From JAJXWB01 sp047605445 (lineage in GTDB: Bacteria > Pseudomonadota > Alphaproteobacteria > Rhizobiales > Beijerinckiaceae), in contig JASGFP010000032.1 of the NCBI GenBank assembly GCA_047605445.1, positions 1-33,003 on the forward strand: a DNA stretch of 33,003 nt, given 5' to 3'. Shown one piece after another: positions 22,970 to 32,573 of this stretch. The notes under the pieces were generated by a model. It made no database searches and was not told the DNA's origin. It saw only the letters and a program-made list of their open reading frames with translations. Position 1 is the first letter of the stretch; every line of letters begins with the position of its first letter. The position numbers and the translations under genes were made by a program.

Positions 22970-25900
22970 TCAAGCCGCCGCCGCGGCCTGTTTCTCGTGT
23001 ATGCGCGGCTCGGCCGGCGCGCCGATCCATTCGGAACTCGCGGGAATGGACTCGCCTTTCATCACCAGCGTCAACGGGCCGAGTTGCGCGAAATCGCCGA
23101 CGTGGGTGTCGTAGAGCACGGTCGAGCCCGCGCCCACCGTCACGCCCTTGCCCAGATGCACGTTGCCGACTTTCATCACGCGGTCCTCGTAGAGGTGCGT
23201 CTGCAGTGCGCAGAGCGAGTTCAGCGCACAGAAATCGCCGACCGTCACGCAGTCGAATTCGGTTATGTCGGTCATGTCCATGTAGACGCCGCGGCCGATC
23301 TTCGAGCCGAACAGGCGCAGCGTCCACGGCAGGAACGGCGTGCCGCGCAGATGGTCCAGAAAAACCCTGCCGGCCAGGCCCCAGTACATGACCGCGACCG
23401 CCTCCGTGCGCATCGCCCAGAACGACCACATCGGCTGCACCTGCGGCTGGTAGCGGCCCATGGTCGCCCATTTGATGCCGATCACCACGGCCGTCATCGC
23501 CACCGAGATGATCACCGACGAGGCGATGAAATAGCCGATGAAGGCGAGATATTCGCGGTCGAGGATCGTCTGGCCGAACCACTGGACCGCCCATGTGCCG
23601 AAGGTGATGTAGAGCATCGTCGGCAGCGAGATGTGCACGGCCTCGAACACCGCGCGCATGAATTTCTTCCACCACGGCGGCTCGTAGGTCCAGTTGGCGC
23701 CGCCGCCGTCGAATTTCTGCCGCACCGGCAGCTTGATCGGCGGCGAGCCGAACCAGGTGTCGCCTTCCGACATCAATTCGTTGGCCGGCGGCTTGGACTT
23801 GATGCCGATCAGCGCGCCTGTCGGAATGATCGCGCCCGGCGGCACCACGCCGTCATTGCCGACGAAAACGCGCGAGCCTGTCTTGACGCTGGCCAGCGTC
23901 ATCCACCCGCGGCGGATGTCTTCGTCGCCCAGAATGACCTCGTCGGCGATGAAGCACTTGTCGCCGATGTCGACGATGTCGTAGCGCCCGGACAAGTTGG
24001 TCGATATTTCCGAATCCTTGCCGATGCCCGCGCCCATCAGGCGATACCAGGTGCGCATGTAGACCGTGGCGAAAAGCGAGGACAGCGTCTCGAGCGTCAC
24101 TTCCGTCGTCAGCGCCACCGCCCATTTGCGGATGTAGAACCAGGAATGGACGGAATATACGCCCTCCTTCACGCGCGGCAGGATCGCCCAGCGCACCAGC
24201 GCGATAAAGCCGACCGTCAGGATCACCAGCGCAAACGACGTAGGCCAGGCGAACAGCGGGATCGCCGCGAGATACCAGGTGCGGTCGAGAATATCGAGCC
24301 ACGAATCCATCCGGTCGAACACCCAGAAGGCCGGGAAGATCGGCAACAGGCCGAGCGGCGGGATGACCAGCAGCAGCACCGTGTAGATGAACGTGTGCAG
24401 CGCGCGCCGGCCGGGCGTGGCGGTCGCCTGCGCCGGCAGTTCCGCCTCGTCCACCATGCCGGTCTTGCGCGCGGGCGAGCCGTCCCAGATTTCATGCGCG
24501 CCGATCTGCGTGCCCGCGGGAACGGAGGTCAGATCCTTCAGTTCCGCGCCCTGGCCGATCACGCAGCCGTCCTCGATCACGCAGGATGTGCCGACATAGG
24601 CGTCGGCGCCGATGTCGATTCGCCCGACGATCAACTCGTTGCCGACGACGCGCACGTTGGCGAGCTTCAGCTTGGTGCCGAGCGAGGCGCCGGCGCCGAT
24701 GGTCACGAGGTCGATCGCGCCGGCCTCCACCTCGCTGATAAGCGCGTCCTCGCCGATCTTGGCGCCCATCGCAGAGAGATAGAGGCGCATGATCGGAGAC
24801 GCCTGGAACCACTTGATGTGGCACAGCGCCATCAGGTGCTGCGCCAGCCACCAGCGGAAGTAGTAGGTTCCCCACAGGGGATAGCGGCCGGGCTTGGTGC
24901 GTCCGAGCAGAATCCACTTGCCCGCGATCGAGATCAGGATCGTCGCCAGGTTGATGCACAGATAGACGCCGAGCAGCGCGACGATTTCCGAGAGCAGGCT
25001 CGCGTCGGGATCGGTCAGCAGCATGTAACTGACGAACACGCCGAGCCATTGCGCCGTCATCAGGCCAAGAATGAACGGCAGGGCGATCGCCTGCGCGAGG
25101 CCGCACAGGAAGCGGCGCATGAACGGCGGCGGCTCGAACGAGAGATCGCGCGGCGGACCCGCAGCATCGGCCTTGCCGTCGAGATGGGCGGAGATCGCGC
25201 GCAAGCTGCGCAGATTGTAAACGTCCTGCAGCGTGATGGAGGCCAGACGCGGCGTCTCGCGTACGGCGGAGACGAAACGCGCGGCCAGCAGCGAATGGCC
25301 GCCGAGATCGGTGAAGAAATCCGCGTCGAACGGCATGGCCTGCGGCGGCAGCGTGCGCTTGGCGGCGTCGAGCAGCGCGGCTTCGGTTTTGGTGCGCGGC
25401 TCCTCCTGCTCCTCGACAGGCGCGGCTGCGGTCAACTCCGCCTTCTTGAGCACGTTGCGGTTGACCTTGCCGGACGGCAGCTTGGGCAGGCTGTCGAGAA
25501 TTTCGTAGCGGCCGGGCACCATATAGGCGGGCAGGTTGGCGCGAAGATCCGCGCGCATCTGCTTGGCGTCGAGCTCGGCTCCCTTGTTGGGAATCAGGAA
25601 GGCGACGAGTTCGTCGATGCCGTCGACGCCGCGCAGCACGACGGCGGCCTGTGACACGCCGGAAAGTTCGGTGAGCTTGGCCTCGATCTCGCCGAGCTCC
25701 ACGCGAAATCCGCGGATCTTCACCTGATCGTCGATGCGGCCGCGGAAATTGATGTTCCCGGCCTCGTCCAGCACGACGGCGTCGCCGGAGCGGTAGAGGA
25801 CCGGGTCGGCGCCGCTCGACGCGAAGGGATTGGCGACGAATTTTTCAGCCGTCAGTTCGTCGCGCTTCAGATAACCTTTGGCGACGCCCGGCCCGCCGAT

Positions 25901-27034
25901 CAGCAACTCGCCTTCGATCCCGCGATCCAGCAGGTTCAGCGCATCGTCGCAGACATAGGCCGTGTAGTTCGGGATCGGACCGCCGATCGTCACCGGCTTG
26001 TCGGGCTCGACCACGGAAGCGGTCGCGACGACCGTCGCCTCGGTCGGACCGTAGGAATTGAAGATCGTGCGACCGGGCTTGCACCAGCGCGCGGCGACCG
26101 CCGGCGGGCAGGCCTCGCCGCCCAGAATGATGATGCGCAGTTTCGGCGCATCCTTGGGCATCATCGCGAGTAGCGTCGGCACCGTGTCGAGCACGGTCAC
26201 GCCGGCGTCGTCGAGCACTTCCGGCAGACGGTCGGCCTCGCCCATCACCTGCGGCGTCGCCACGAACAAGGTCGCGCCGACGAGATAGGGAATCCAGATT
26301 TCCTCCATCGACAGGTCGAAGGCGACGGAAGCGCCCTGAAAGACGATGTCGCTGGCCGAAACGCCGTAGAGTTCGTTGGCCGAGCGCAGGTAATGGCAGA
26401 TGTTGCGCCCGGTGATGACGATGCCCTTGGGCACGCCCGTCGAGCCCGACGTGTAGATCATGTAGGCCGGATGATCGGGCGTCGCGCCGAGCGCGCGCGC
26501 ATCGACCGTGCTCGTGTCGGCCGCATCGACGATCGCCTCGTCGATCAGGATCGCGCAGGGCATGTGCCCTTCGGCCTTCAACGCGAATTCCGCCGAGGTC
26601 AGCAGACCCTTGGCTTCCGCGTCGCTCAGGCAGACGGCGATGCGGTCGACTGGGGCGTCGGCGTCGAACGGCAGCCAGGCGGCGCCGGTTTTCGCGATGG
26701 CGATCTGGGCGATCAGCAGTTCCGGCCCGCGCGCCATCCACAGGCCGACGACCGCGCCCGGACCGACGCCGCGCGACACCAGCGCGCGCGCGATTCCCGT
26801 CGCCAGCGCATCGACCTCGGCGTAGCTGTAGATGCGCTCCAGCGTCTCCATGGCGGCGTGGCCGGCGCGGTGGCGCACCGTGTCGGCGAAGATTTCCGCG
26901 AGCAGTTCGTCGCGCAGATGTTCCGGCGCAATGCGGCCGATCAGGACGGATTTGGCCGGTTCCGCGGCAAGAGCGATATCGGTCGGCGCTACGTCGGCGG
27001 GCATTTCCGCCACGGGGGTTTCGATCTGGTTCAT
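22970..27034 (-). CDS. Pls/PosA-family non-ribosomal peptide synthetase (A-PCP plus membrane/beta-helix region)
   Basis: A 1354-residue protein. The adenylation domain (about 45-535) has core motifs YTSGSTGVPKG (194-204), FDLSMEEIW (239-247), NSYGPTEA (326-333), YRSGD (414-418), RGFRVELGEIE (441-451) and LPSGK with Lys523. A carrier domain follows with phosphopantetheine Ser581 (LGGHSLL). The rest (about 637-1340) alternates six or more membrane helices with three hexapeptide-repeat left-handed beta-helix blocks (about 755-855, 1000-1100, 1243-1340). This is the Pls (epsilon-poly-lysine synthetase) plan: an amino acid is loaded, then joined into a homopolymer or conjugate at the membrane with no condensation domain. 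The amino acid used is not determined. Confidence 0.92.
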   Translation of the reverse strand: MNQIETPVAEMPADVAPTDIALAAEPAKSVLIGRIAPEHLRDELLAEIFADTVRHRAGHAAMETLERIYSYAEVDALATGIARALVSRGVGPGAVVGLWMARGPELLIAQIAIAKTGAAWLPFDADAPVDRIAVCLSDAEAKGLLTSAEFALKAEGHMPCAILIDEAIVDAADTSTVDARALGATPDHPAYMIYTSGSTGVPKGIVITGRNICHYLRSANELYGVSASDIVFQGASVAFDLSMEEIWIPYLVGATLFVATPQVMGEADRLPEVLDDAGVTVLDTVPTLLAMMPKDAPKLRIIILGGEACPPAVAARWCKPGRTIFNSYGPTEATVVATASVVEPDKPVTIGGPIPNYTAYVCDDALNLLDRGIEGELLIGGPGVAKGYLKRDELTAEKFVANPFASSGADPVLYRSGDAVVLDEAGNINFRGRIDDQVKIRGFRVELGEIEAKLTELSGVSQAAVVLRGVDGIDELVAFLIPNKGAELDAKQMRADLRANLPAYMVPGRYEILDSLPKLPSGKVNRNVLKKAELTAAAPVEEQEEPRTKTEAALLDAAKRTLPPQAMPFDADFFTDLGGHSLLAARFVSAVRETPRLASITLQDVYNLRSLRAISAHLDGKADAAGPPRDLSFEPPPFMRRFLCGLAQAIALPFILGLMTAQWLGVFVSYMLLTDPDASLLSEIVALLGVYLCINLATILISIAGKWILLGRTKPGRYPLWGTYYFRWWLAQHLMALCHIKWFQASPIMRLYLSAMGAKIGEDALISEVEAGAIDLVTIGAGASLGTKLKLANVRVVGNELIVGRIDIGADAYVGTSCVIEDGCVIGQGAELKDLTSVPAGTQIGAHEIWDGSPARKTGMVDEAELPAQATATPGRRALHTFIYTVLLLVIPPLGLLPIFPAFWVFDRMDSWLDILDRTWYLAAIPLFAWPTSFALVILTVGFIALVRWAILPRVKEGVYSVHSWFYIRKWAVALTTEVTLETLSSLFATVYMRTWYRLMGAGIGKDSEISTNLSGRYDIVDIGDKCFIADEVILGDEDIRRGWMTLASVKTGSRVFVGNDGVVPPGAIIPTGALIGIKSKPPANELMSEGDTWFGSPPIKLPVRQKFDGGGANWTYEPPWWKKFMRAVFEAVHISLPTMLYITFGTWAVQWFGQTILDREYLAFIGYFIASSVIISVAMTAVVIGIKWATMGRYQPQVQPMWSFWAMRTEAVAVMYWGLAGRVFLDHLRGTPFLPWTLRLFGSKIGRGVYMDMTDITEFDCVTVGDFCALNSLCALQTHLYEDRVMKVGNVHLGKGVTVGAGSTVLYDTHVGDFAQLGPLTLVMKGESIPASSEWIGAPAEPRIHEKQAAAAA

Positions 27035-27143
27035 CCGGTCCGGCTGGTTTCCGTTGCGACGGTTCGCGTCCTGCGGCGCGAGCCGGCTCCTGCCCTTCTG
27101 TGCGCGACGATCCGCTGGCCCGGCCGCCGGTTCTATTTGGCTC

Positions 27144-27158
27144 GACTTAGCATAAGTC
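27144..27158. promoter_or_regulatory. Perfect palindrome, possible operator upstream of the NRPS gene
   Basis: GACTTA-GCA-TAAGTC is a perfect 6-bp inverted repeat with a 3-base centre, AT-rich within very GC-rich DNA. It lies 110 bases before the NRPS start, in the 173-base gap after the histidine phosphatase. The form suits a dimeric repressor such as a MarR or TetR protein. The arms are too short and no T tract follows, so a terminator is unlikely. Confidence 0.45.
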
Positions 27159-27207
27159 TAGGGACGGTCCTATCCCGCGCCGTGCGTGAATAGGCCATGA
27201 ACGGGCC

Positions 27208-27813
27208 TCAGGTCCATCGCCCGCGTCCCTCGGCGAAGACCAGCAGCCGCCCCTGATGGATCGGCGCGCGATGGGCGACCGTCGGCGCGACGCCGCCGAT
27301 GAGGACCATGAGCGCCCTTGCGACGCCGCCGTGCGCCGCCACGACGGCAGGAGCGGACAGGCCGTCGAGAAAATCCCGCACGCGGGTCGCGAGTTGCGCG
27401 TAGCTCTCGCCGTCCGGCGGCTGGAAATCCCAGACGTCGGCGTTGCGGGCTGCGACGGCGCCCGGATAGCGCGCGTCGATCTCGCGCCACGTCAGATCTT
27501 GCCAGCGGCCAAATCCAAGCTCCATCAGCCGGTCGTCGCGGGCGAAACCGTCGGGGGCGAGGCCGAGCGTCGCCCGCGCGATTCGCATCGTTTCCGAAGC
27601 GCGGGCGAGCGGCGAAGCGACCCAGACGGCCTGGTCGAAGCCAAGGCCGTGTTCGCCCATAGACGCAGCGAGTTTGGGCGCGACCTCTTCGGCCTGTTCC
27701 CTGCCCAGCGGCGACAATGGCGTGTCGAGTTGGCCCTGGATGCGGCCTTCCGCATTGTAGAAGGTCTCGCCGTGACGAAAGAAGAACAGGGGGATGGCGC
27801 GATCGTAGGTCAT
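27208..27813 (-). CDS. Histidine phosphatase family protein (phosphoglycerate mutase-like)
   Basis: A 201-residue protein of the branch-1 histidine phosphatase superfamily. The catalytic RHGE motif is near the N-terminus (FFFRHGETFYNAEGRIQG), with VASPLARASET and the second histidine in VVAAHGGVARAL. It forms a phosphohistidine and removes phosphate from a small molecule, sugar or nucleotide in the cytoplasm. The length and the GQLDTPLSPLG pattern suit a CobC/GpmB-like phosphatase rather than glycolytic mutase. The start ATG 27813 lacks a clear ribosome site. It is divergent from the amidase and upstream of the NRPS on the same strand, but the gap and palindrome between them suggest separate control. 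Confidence 0.9.
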   Translation of the reverse strand: MTYDRAIPLFFFRHGETFYNAEGRIQGQLDTPLSPLGREQAEEVAPKLAASMGEHGLGFDQAVWVASPLARASETMRIARATLGLAPDGFARDDRLMELGFGRWQDLTWREIDARYPGAVAARNADVWDFQPPDGESYAQLATRVRDFLDGLSAPAVVAAHGGVARALMVLIGGVAPTVAHRAPIHQGRLLVFAEGRGRWT

Positions 27814-27953
27814 GGCTTTTCGGGGCTGCGAAGGTTCGCCTCAGATCACGAAAATGGCGCGACCGCAAAGCCGCCCGCTTGCGGCTGGCCCTGCGGGCTG
27901 CGACAAAACGCGAAAGCACGGCGCGCAAGACGGCCGGACGGGAAGGGCAGGCG

Positions 27954-29366
27954 ATGTCGAAGTCGGAACTCATCGGATCGAGCGCAAACGATCTCGTCGC
28001 GCGGCTGAAGGCGGGCGAGATCACGCCGCACGATTGCCTCGACGCGCTGGAGGCGCGCATCGCCGAGGTCGAGCCGAAGGTCAACGCCTTGCCGATCCTG
28101 TGTTTCGACCGCGCCCGCGCCCATGCCGACGCATTGATGAAAAAGACGGTCGCGGAGCGCGGTCTGCTCGCCGGCCTGCCGGTGCCGATCAAGGATCTGT
28201 CCTGGGTGCAAGGCGTGCGCTCCACGTCAGGTTCGCCGCTGTTCGCCGATTTCGTGCCCGACAGTTCGGACATCGTGGTCGACAAGATCGAGGCGGAAGG
28301 CGGGATCGTCTACGCCAAATCGAACACGCCGGAATTCGGCGCCGGCGGCAACACGTTCAATCCGGTTTTCGGCATTACCCGCAATCCCTGGGACACGACG
28401 CGCACCCCTGCCGGCTCCTCCGGCGGCGCGGCGGCGGCGCTGGCGTCGGGCACGGCCTGGTTGGCGCATGGCTCGGACATGGGCGGCTCCCTGCGCAATC
28501 CCGCGAGTTTCTGCGGCATCGTCGGCATGCGCCCGACGCCCGGCCGCGTCGCCTCCAACAATCGTTCGATCCTCGACCAGACTCTCGGCGTGCAGGGCCC
28601 GATGGCGCGCACCGTGGAAGATCTGGCGCTGCTGTTCGACGCCATGGCGGGCGAGGACCGGCGCGACGTGCTGTCGAAGCCGCGCCCCGCGCAATCCTTC
28701 CTGTCGGCCGCCCGTTCCGGCTGGAAACCAAAGCGCGTCGCCTATACGCCCAATCTCGGCATCACGCCGGTCGACCGCGAAATCGCCGAGATCACGCGAA
28801 AGGCCGCGCAGCGCTTCTCCGAAGCCGGCGTGGAGGTCGTCGAGGCCTCGCCCGACCTGTCCGGCGCGCACGATTGCTTCCGGGTTCTGCGCGCGCGGAA
28901 CTTTGCGACCGCGCTTGGGCCGCTCGTGCTCGAGAACCGAGAAAAATTCAAGGAAGACATCATCTGGAACGTCGAGGACGGCCTCAATCTGACGGTCGAC
29001 GAGATCGCCCGCGCCGAGCGCCATCGCACGCAACTCGCCATGCGCATGGACGCCTTTCTGCGCGACTACGATCTGTTGCTTTGCCCCGCGACGGTTGTCT
29101 CGGCCTTCCCAGTCGAGCAGCGCTATTTGACGCATTGCGACGGCTACGAATATCCGAACTACATCGAATGGCTGTCGATTGCTTACGGCCCGACGCTCTG
29201 CAGCGTGCCGGCGATCTCGCTGCCCTGCGGCTTCACTGAGGAGAGGCTGCCTGTCGGCCTTCAGGTGATCGCGCCGACCAACGAGGACGGCAAGGCGATC
29301 GCCGGCGCGCGGGCGCTGGAGCGGATATTGGGGCTGGACACGGTGAAGCCGGTCGACCCGCGGTAG
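27954..29366 (+). CDS. Amidase (amidase signature family)
   Basis: A 470-residue amidase signature enzyme. The Ser-cisSer-Lys triad is visible as Lys80 (LPVPIKD), Ser155 (TPAGSSGG) and nucleophile Ser179 (GSDMGGSLRNPA), with the 75- and 24-residue spacing typical of the family. It hydrolyses an amide to acid and ammonia; the substrate is unknown. It is not a clear GatA, as no GatC or GatB lies nearby and the C-terminal half is shorter and different. GGAAGGG precedes ATG 27954; the much longer frame from 27717 runs over the phosphatase gene. It ends 3 bases from the convergent extensin-like gene. Confidence 0.93.
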   Translation: MSKSELIGSSANDLVARLKAGEITPHDCLDALEARIAEVEPKVNALPILCFDRARAHADALMKKTVAERGLLAGLPVPIKDLSWVQGVRSTSGSPLFADFVPDSSDIVVDKIEAEGGIVYAKSNTPEFGAGGNTFNPVFGITRNPWDTTRTPAGSSGGAAAALASGTAWLAHGSDMGGSLRNPASFCGIVGMRPTPGRVASNNRSILDQTLGVQGPMARTVEDLALLFDAMAGEDRRDVLSKPRPAQSFLSAARSGWKPKRVAYTPNLGITPVDREIAEITRKAAQRFSEAGVEVVEASPDLSGAHDCFRVLRARNFATALGPLVLENREKFKEDIIWNVEDGLNLTVDEIARAERHRTQLAMRMDAFLRDYDLLLCPATVVSAFPVEQRYLTHCDGYEYPNYIEWLSIAYGPTLCSVPAISLPCGFTEERLPVGLQVIAPTNEDGKAIAGARALERILGLDTVKPVDPR

Positions 29367-29369
29367 CGG

Positions 29370-30152
29370 CTAGCGCTGGACCCACTGGCAGATCTTGTAG
29401 CCGTTGCGCCGCTGCGCGAGATCAAGATGCACATGGTCCTCGTGATACCCGTCCGACCCCGGCCCGAGGACGGTGGCGAAACGCGCGCAGGCGCTGTCCT
29501 TGAGGGCGCTTGCGATGGCGGGATCGTTGGCGCGGTCGGTGATTCGCATCGTTTTGCCGCCCTCGAACTCGATCGCCGAAAGGTCGATGGCGCCGCCGAA
29601 GGCGTGTTCAGACAGTTTCGCGCCGACCTGCCGGTTGCGGCCGCGGCAATCGTAGGCGTCCGCTGTGATGATGCGCTTGATCTTCCTGCCGTAGGCTTCG
29701 GTTGCCGGCGCCACGGTTTCACGGATGAAGGCGCCGAGCCGCGCGGCCATATCGCATCGCATGACGGGCGTGGGAGATATGTCGACGCGCCGCCCATCCT
29801 GCAAAATTACGGCCTGCAGGGACACGGGCGCGGAAATCCCGCACCCGCCTTCGCCCCAGATCGCCGGACGCGCGACGGTTACGAGATTTGCGTCTTTCAG
29901 CACTGCGCTGCAACTCGCATCGGCTTCCGCTTTCGGCAGGGTTGCGTCGCGAGGGGGCGGCGTGGGCGCATAGGACAGGGTCTCGCCGGATGGCGGCGGG
30001 GATGCGAGATCCTTTGGCCGCTGTGGCGGCAGGGGTGTTCGCTCGAGGTGGGAAAACGGGTTCGACGCCTGGATGCCCGCCTTCGGGGCCTCGGCCGGCA
30101 CGGGCGCGGCCGGCAGCGCGGCGGCGGCCAGGATAACGAATACGCGATGCAT
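29370..30152 (-). CDS. Extensin-like C-terminal domain protein, exported
   Basis: A 260-residue exported protein. Residues 1-20 are a signal peptide, followed by a Pro-rich linker (about 25-70) suited to spanning the periplasm or wall. The extensin-like C domain (about 80-260) has SEHAFGGAIDLS, then ARFATVLGPGSDGYHEDHVH and NGYKICQW. The SEHxxGxAxD and HxDHVH patterns resemble the metal sites of D-Ala-D-Ala peptidases of the MepA/VanY fold, so a peptidoglycan-peptidase role is plausible (inference). GGGAGGGG lies four bases before ATG 30152. An EcfG-type promoter ends 30 bases upstream, so it is probably stress-induced. Confidence 0.88.
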   Translation of the reverse strand: MHRVFVILAAAALPAAPVPAEAPKAGIQASNPFSHLERTPLPPQRPKDLASPPPSGETLSYAPTPPPRDATLPKAEADASCSAVLKDANLVTVARPAIWGEGGCGISAPVSLQAVILQDGRRVDISPTPVMRCDMAARLGAFIRETVAPATEAYGRKIKRIITADAYDCRGRNRQVGAKLSEHAFGGAIDLSAIEFEGGKTMRITDRANDPAIASALKDSACARFATVLGPGSDGYHEDHVHLDLAQRRNGYKICQWVQR

Positions 30153-30181
30153 AGGCCCCTCCCGCGTCGCTGTGGGAAGGG

Positions 30182-30207
30182 AACGCCATGCTGACCCGAT
30201 CGGTTCC
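30182..30207 (-). promoter_or_regulatory. Putative sigma-EcfG (general stress) promoter of the extensin-like gene
   Basis: On the minus strand GGAAC (30207-30203) is followed after exactly 17 bases by CGTT (30185-30182), a full match to GGAAC-N17-CGTT. CGTT is 30 bases before the ATG. The -35 element lies within a small palindrome CCGATCGG-TT-CCGAATCGG (30196-30214), so another regulator might compete there. Confidence 0.75.
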
Positions 30208-30215
30208 GAATCGGC

Positions 30216-30695
30216 TTAGACGCGTTTGACTTTTTTCGAGGCGCCCTGACCTTCCTCGCTTGACCGCACCAGATCGCGCGAGGAGACAAGCAATCGTTCG
30301 AATTCAGCGAGTTCGGCAGGCGGCATCCGGCCGAGCGTTTCGTCCACGAATCCCTGCTGCGCCTCTATTCCCTTTTGCGCCGCGATCCGCCCGGCGGGCG
30401 TCAGAAAAATGGCGTGGGAGCGGCGGTCGCTGGCGATGGTGCGGCGTTCGACCAGCCCGGCCGCGGTCAGCCGGTCGATCAGGCCGGATATATTTCCCTT
30501 GGTGACATAGAGCCGTTCGGCCAGATCCTGCTGGCTCAGGCCTTCCCGCTCGGTCAGCGTGGTGAGCACGTCGCATTGCGCGATGGAAAGTCCAACGGCT
30601 TTCAGGCGGTTGGTCATCGCCAGCCTGATCCTTGTCTCAAGCCGGACGAACCGGAACCAGACCCGGGATGCGTCAGTCCGGGATGCGTCAGTCAA
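30216..30695 (-). CDS. MarR family transcriptional regulator
   Basis: A 159-residue winged-helix repressor or activator. The recognition region is LSQQDLAERLYVTKGNISGLIDRLTAAGL (about 53-81), followed by the wing with the family motif ERRTIASDRRSHAIFLTPAG (83-102). Long flanking helices form the dimer. It starts at TTG 30695, supported by GGAG eight bases upstream; the first in-frame ATG is codon 27, inside the first helix. The first ten codons after TTG are an exact 15-base tandem duplication (TDASR twice). It is divergent from an acyl-CoA ligase gene (211-base gap), a common pairing in which MarR proteins sense aryl- or acyl-CoA products; that is inference. Confidence 0.92.
   Translation of the reverse strand: MTDASRTDASRVWFRFVRLETRIRLAMTNRLKAVGLSIAQCDVLTTLTEREGLSQQDLAERLYVTKGNISGLIDRLTAAGLVERRTIASDRRSHAIFLTPAGRIAAQKGIEAQQGFVDETLGRMPPAELAEFERLLVSSRDLVRSSEEGQGASKKVKRV
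30663..30692. repeat. 15-bp exact tandem duplication at the 5' end of the marR-type gene
   Basis: CCGGGATGCGTCAGT occurs at 30663-30677 and again at 30678-30692. It encodes Thr-Asp-Ala-Ser-Arg twice right after the TTG start, keeps the frame, and is probably a recent slippage event. Confidence 0.9.
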
Positions 30696-30906
30696 TCGAG
30701 CCGCTCCAGCGATTCCATTTCCGCGAGGCTAGATACTTGGCCCCGCGACGGCAAGAAGCCGTTCGGCGCGGTCCCGGCGGCAAAACGGCGATCGGCGTGG
30801 CCTTGCGGCTTGGATTTTGCCCGTCCGCTCTTGTAGAAGCATGCGGGTCGCCGCCGCGCGTCCGAACGCAGGCTGGCTGAAGGAAAATTCGTCGGGAGGG
30901 ACGACA

Positions 30907-32532
<1,626 letters not shown>

Positions 32533-32573
32533 ACGGGCGCGCGCCGGCGCGGAGCTGACGCGATGGAGACGCG

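Noticed and set aside
22928..25654. 908-residue plus-strand open frame opposite the NRPS gene
   Set aside because: It is composed mainly of Arg, Ala, His, Asp and Gln, lacks any known motif and lies fully antisense to clear NRPS domains. It is a GC-skew shadow.
30180..30207. Rightward EcfG promoter sharing the extensin site
   Set aside because: GGAAC is present on the plus strand, but the 17-base position reads GGTT rather than CGTT, and it would point antisense into the MarR gene.
30748..30762. ACGGC-AAGAA-GCCGT as the MarR operator
   Set aside because: The arms are only 5 bp and GC-rich with no support from spacing or a second copy; it was too weak to list as a feature.
32540..32551. Palindrome CGCGCCGGCGCG as a terminator or operator
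   Set aside because: It is pure GC, has no loop and no T tract, and such runs are expected by chance at this base composition.
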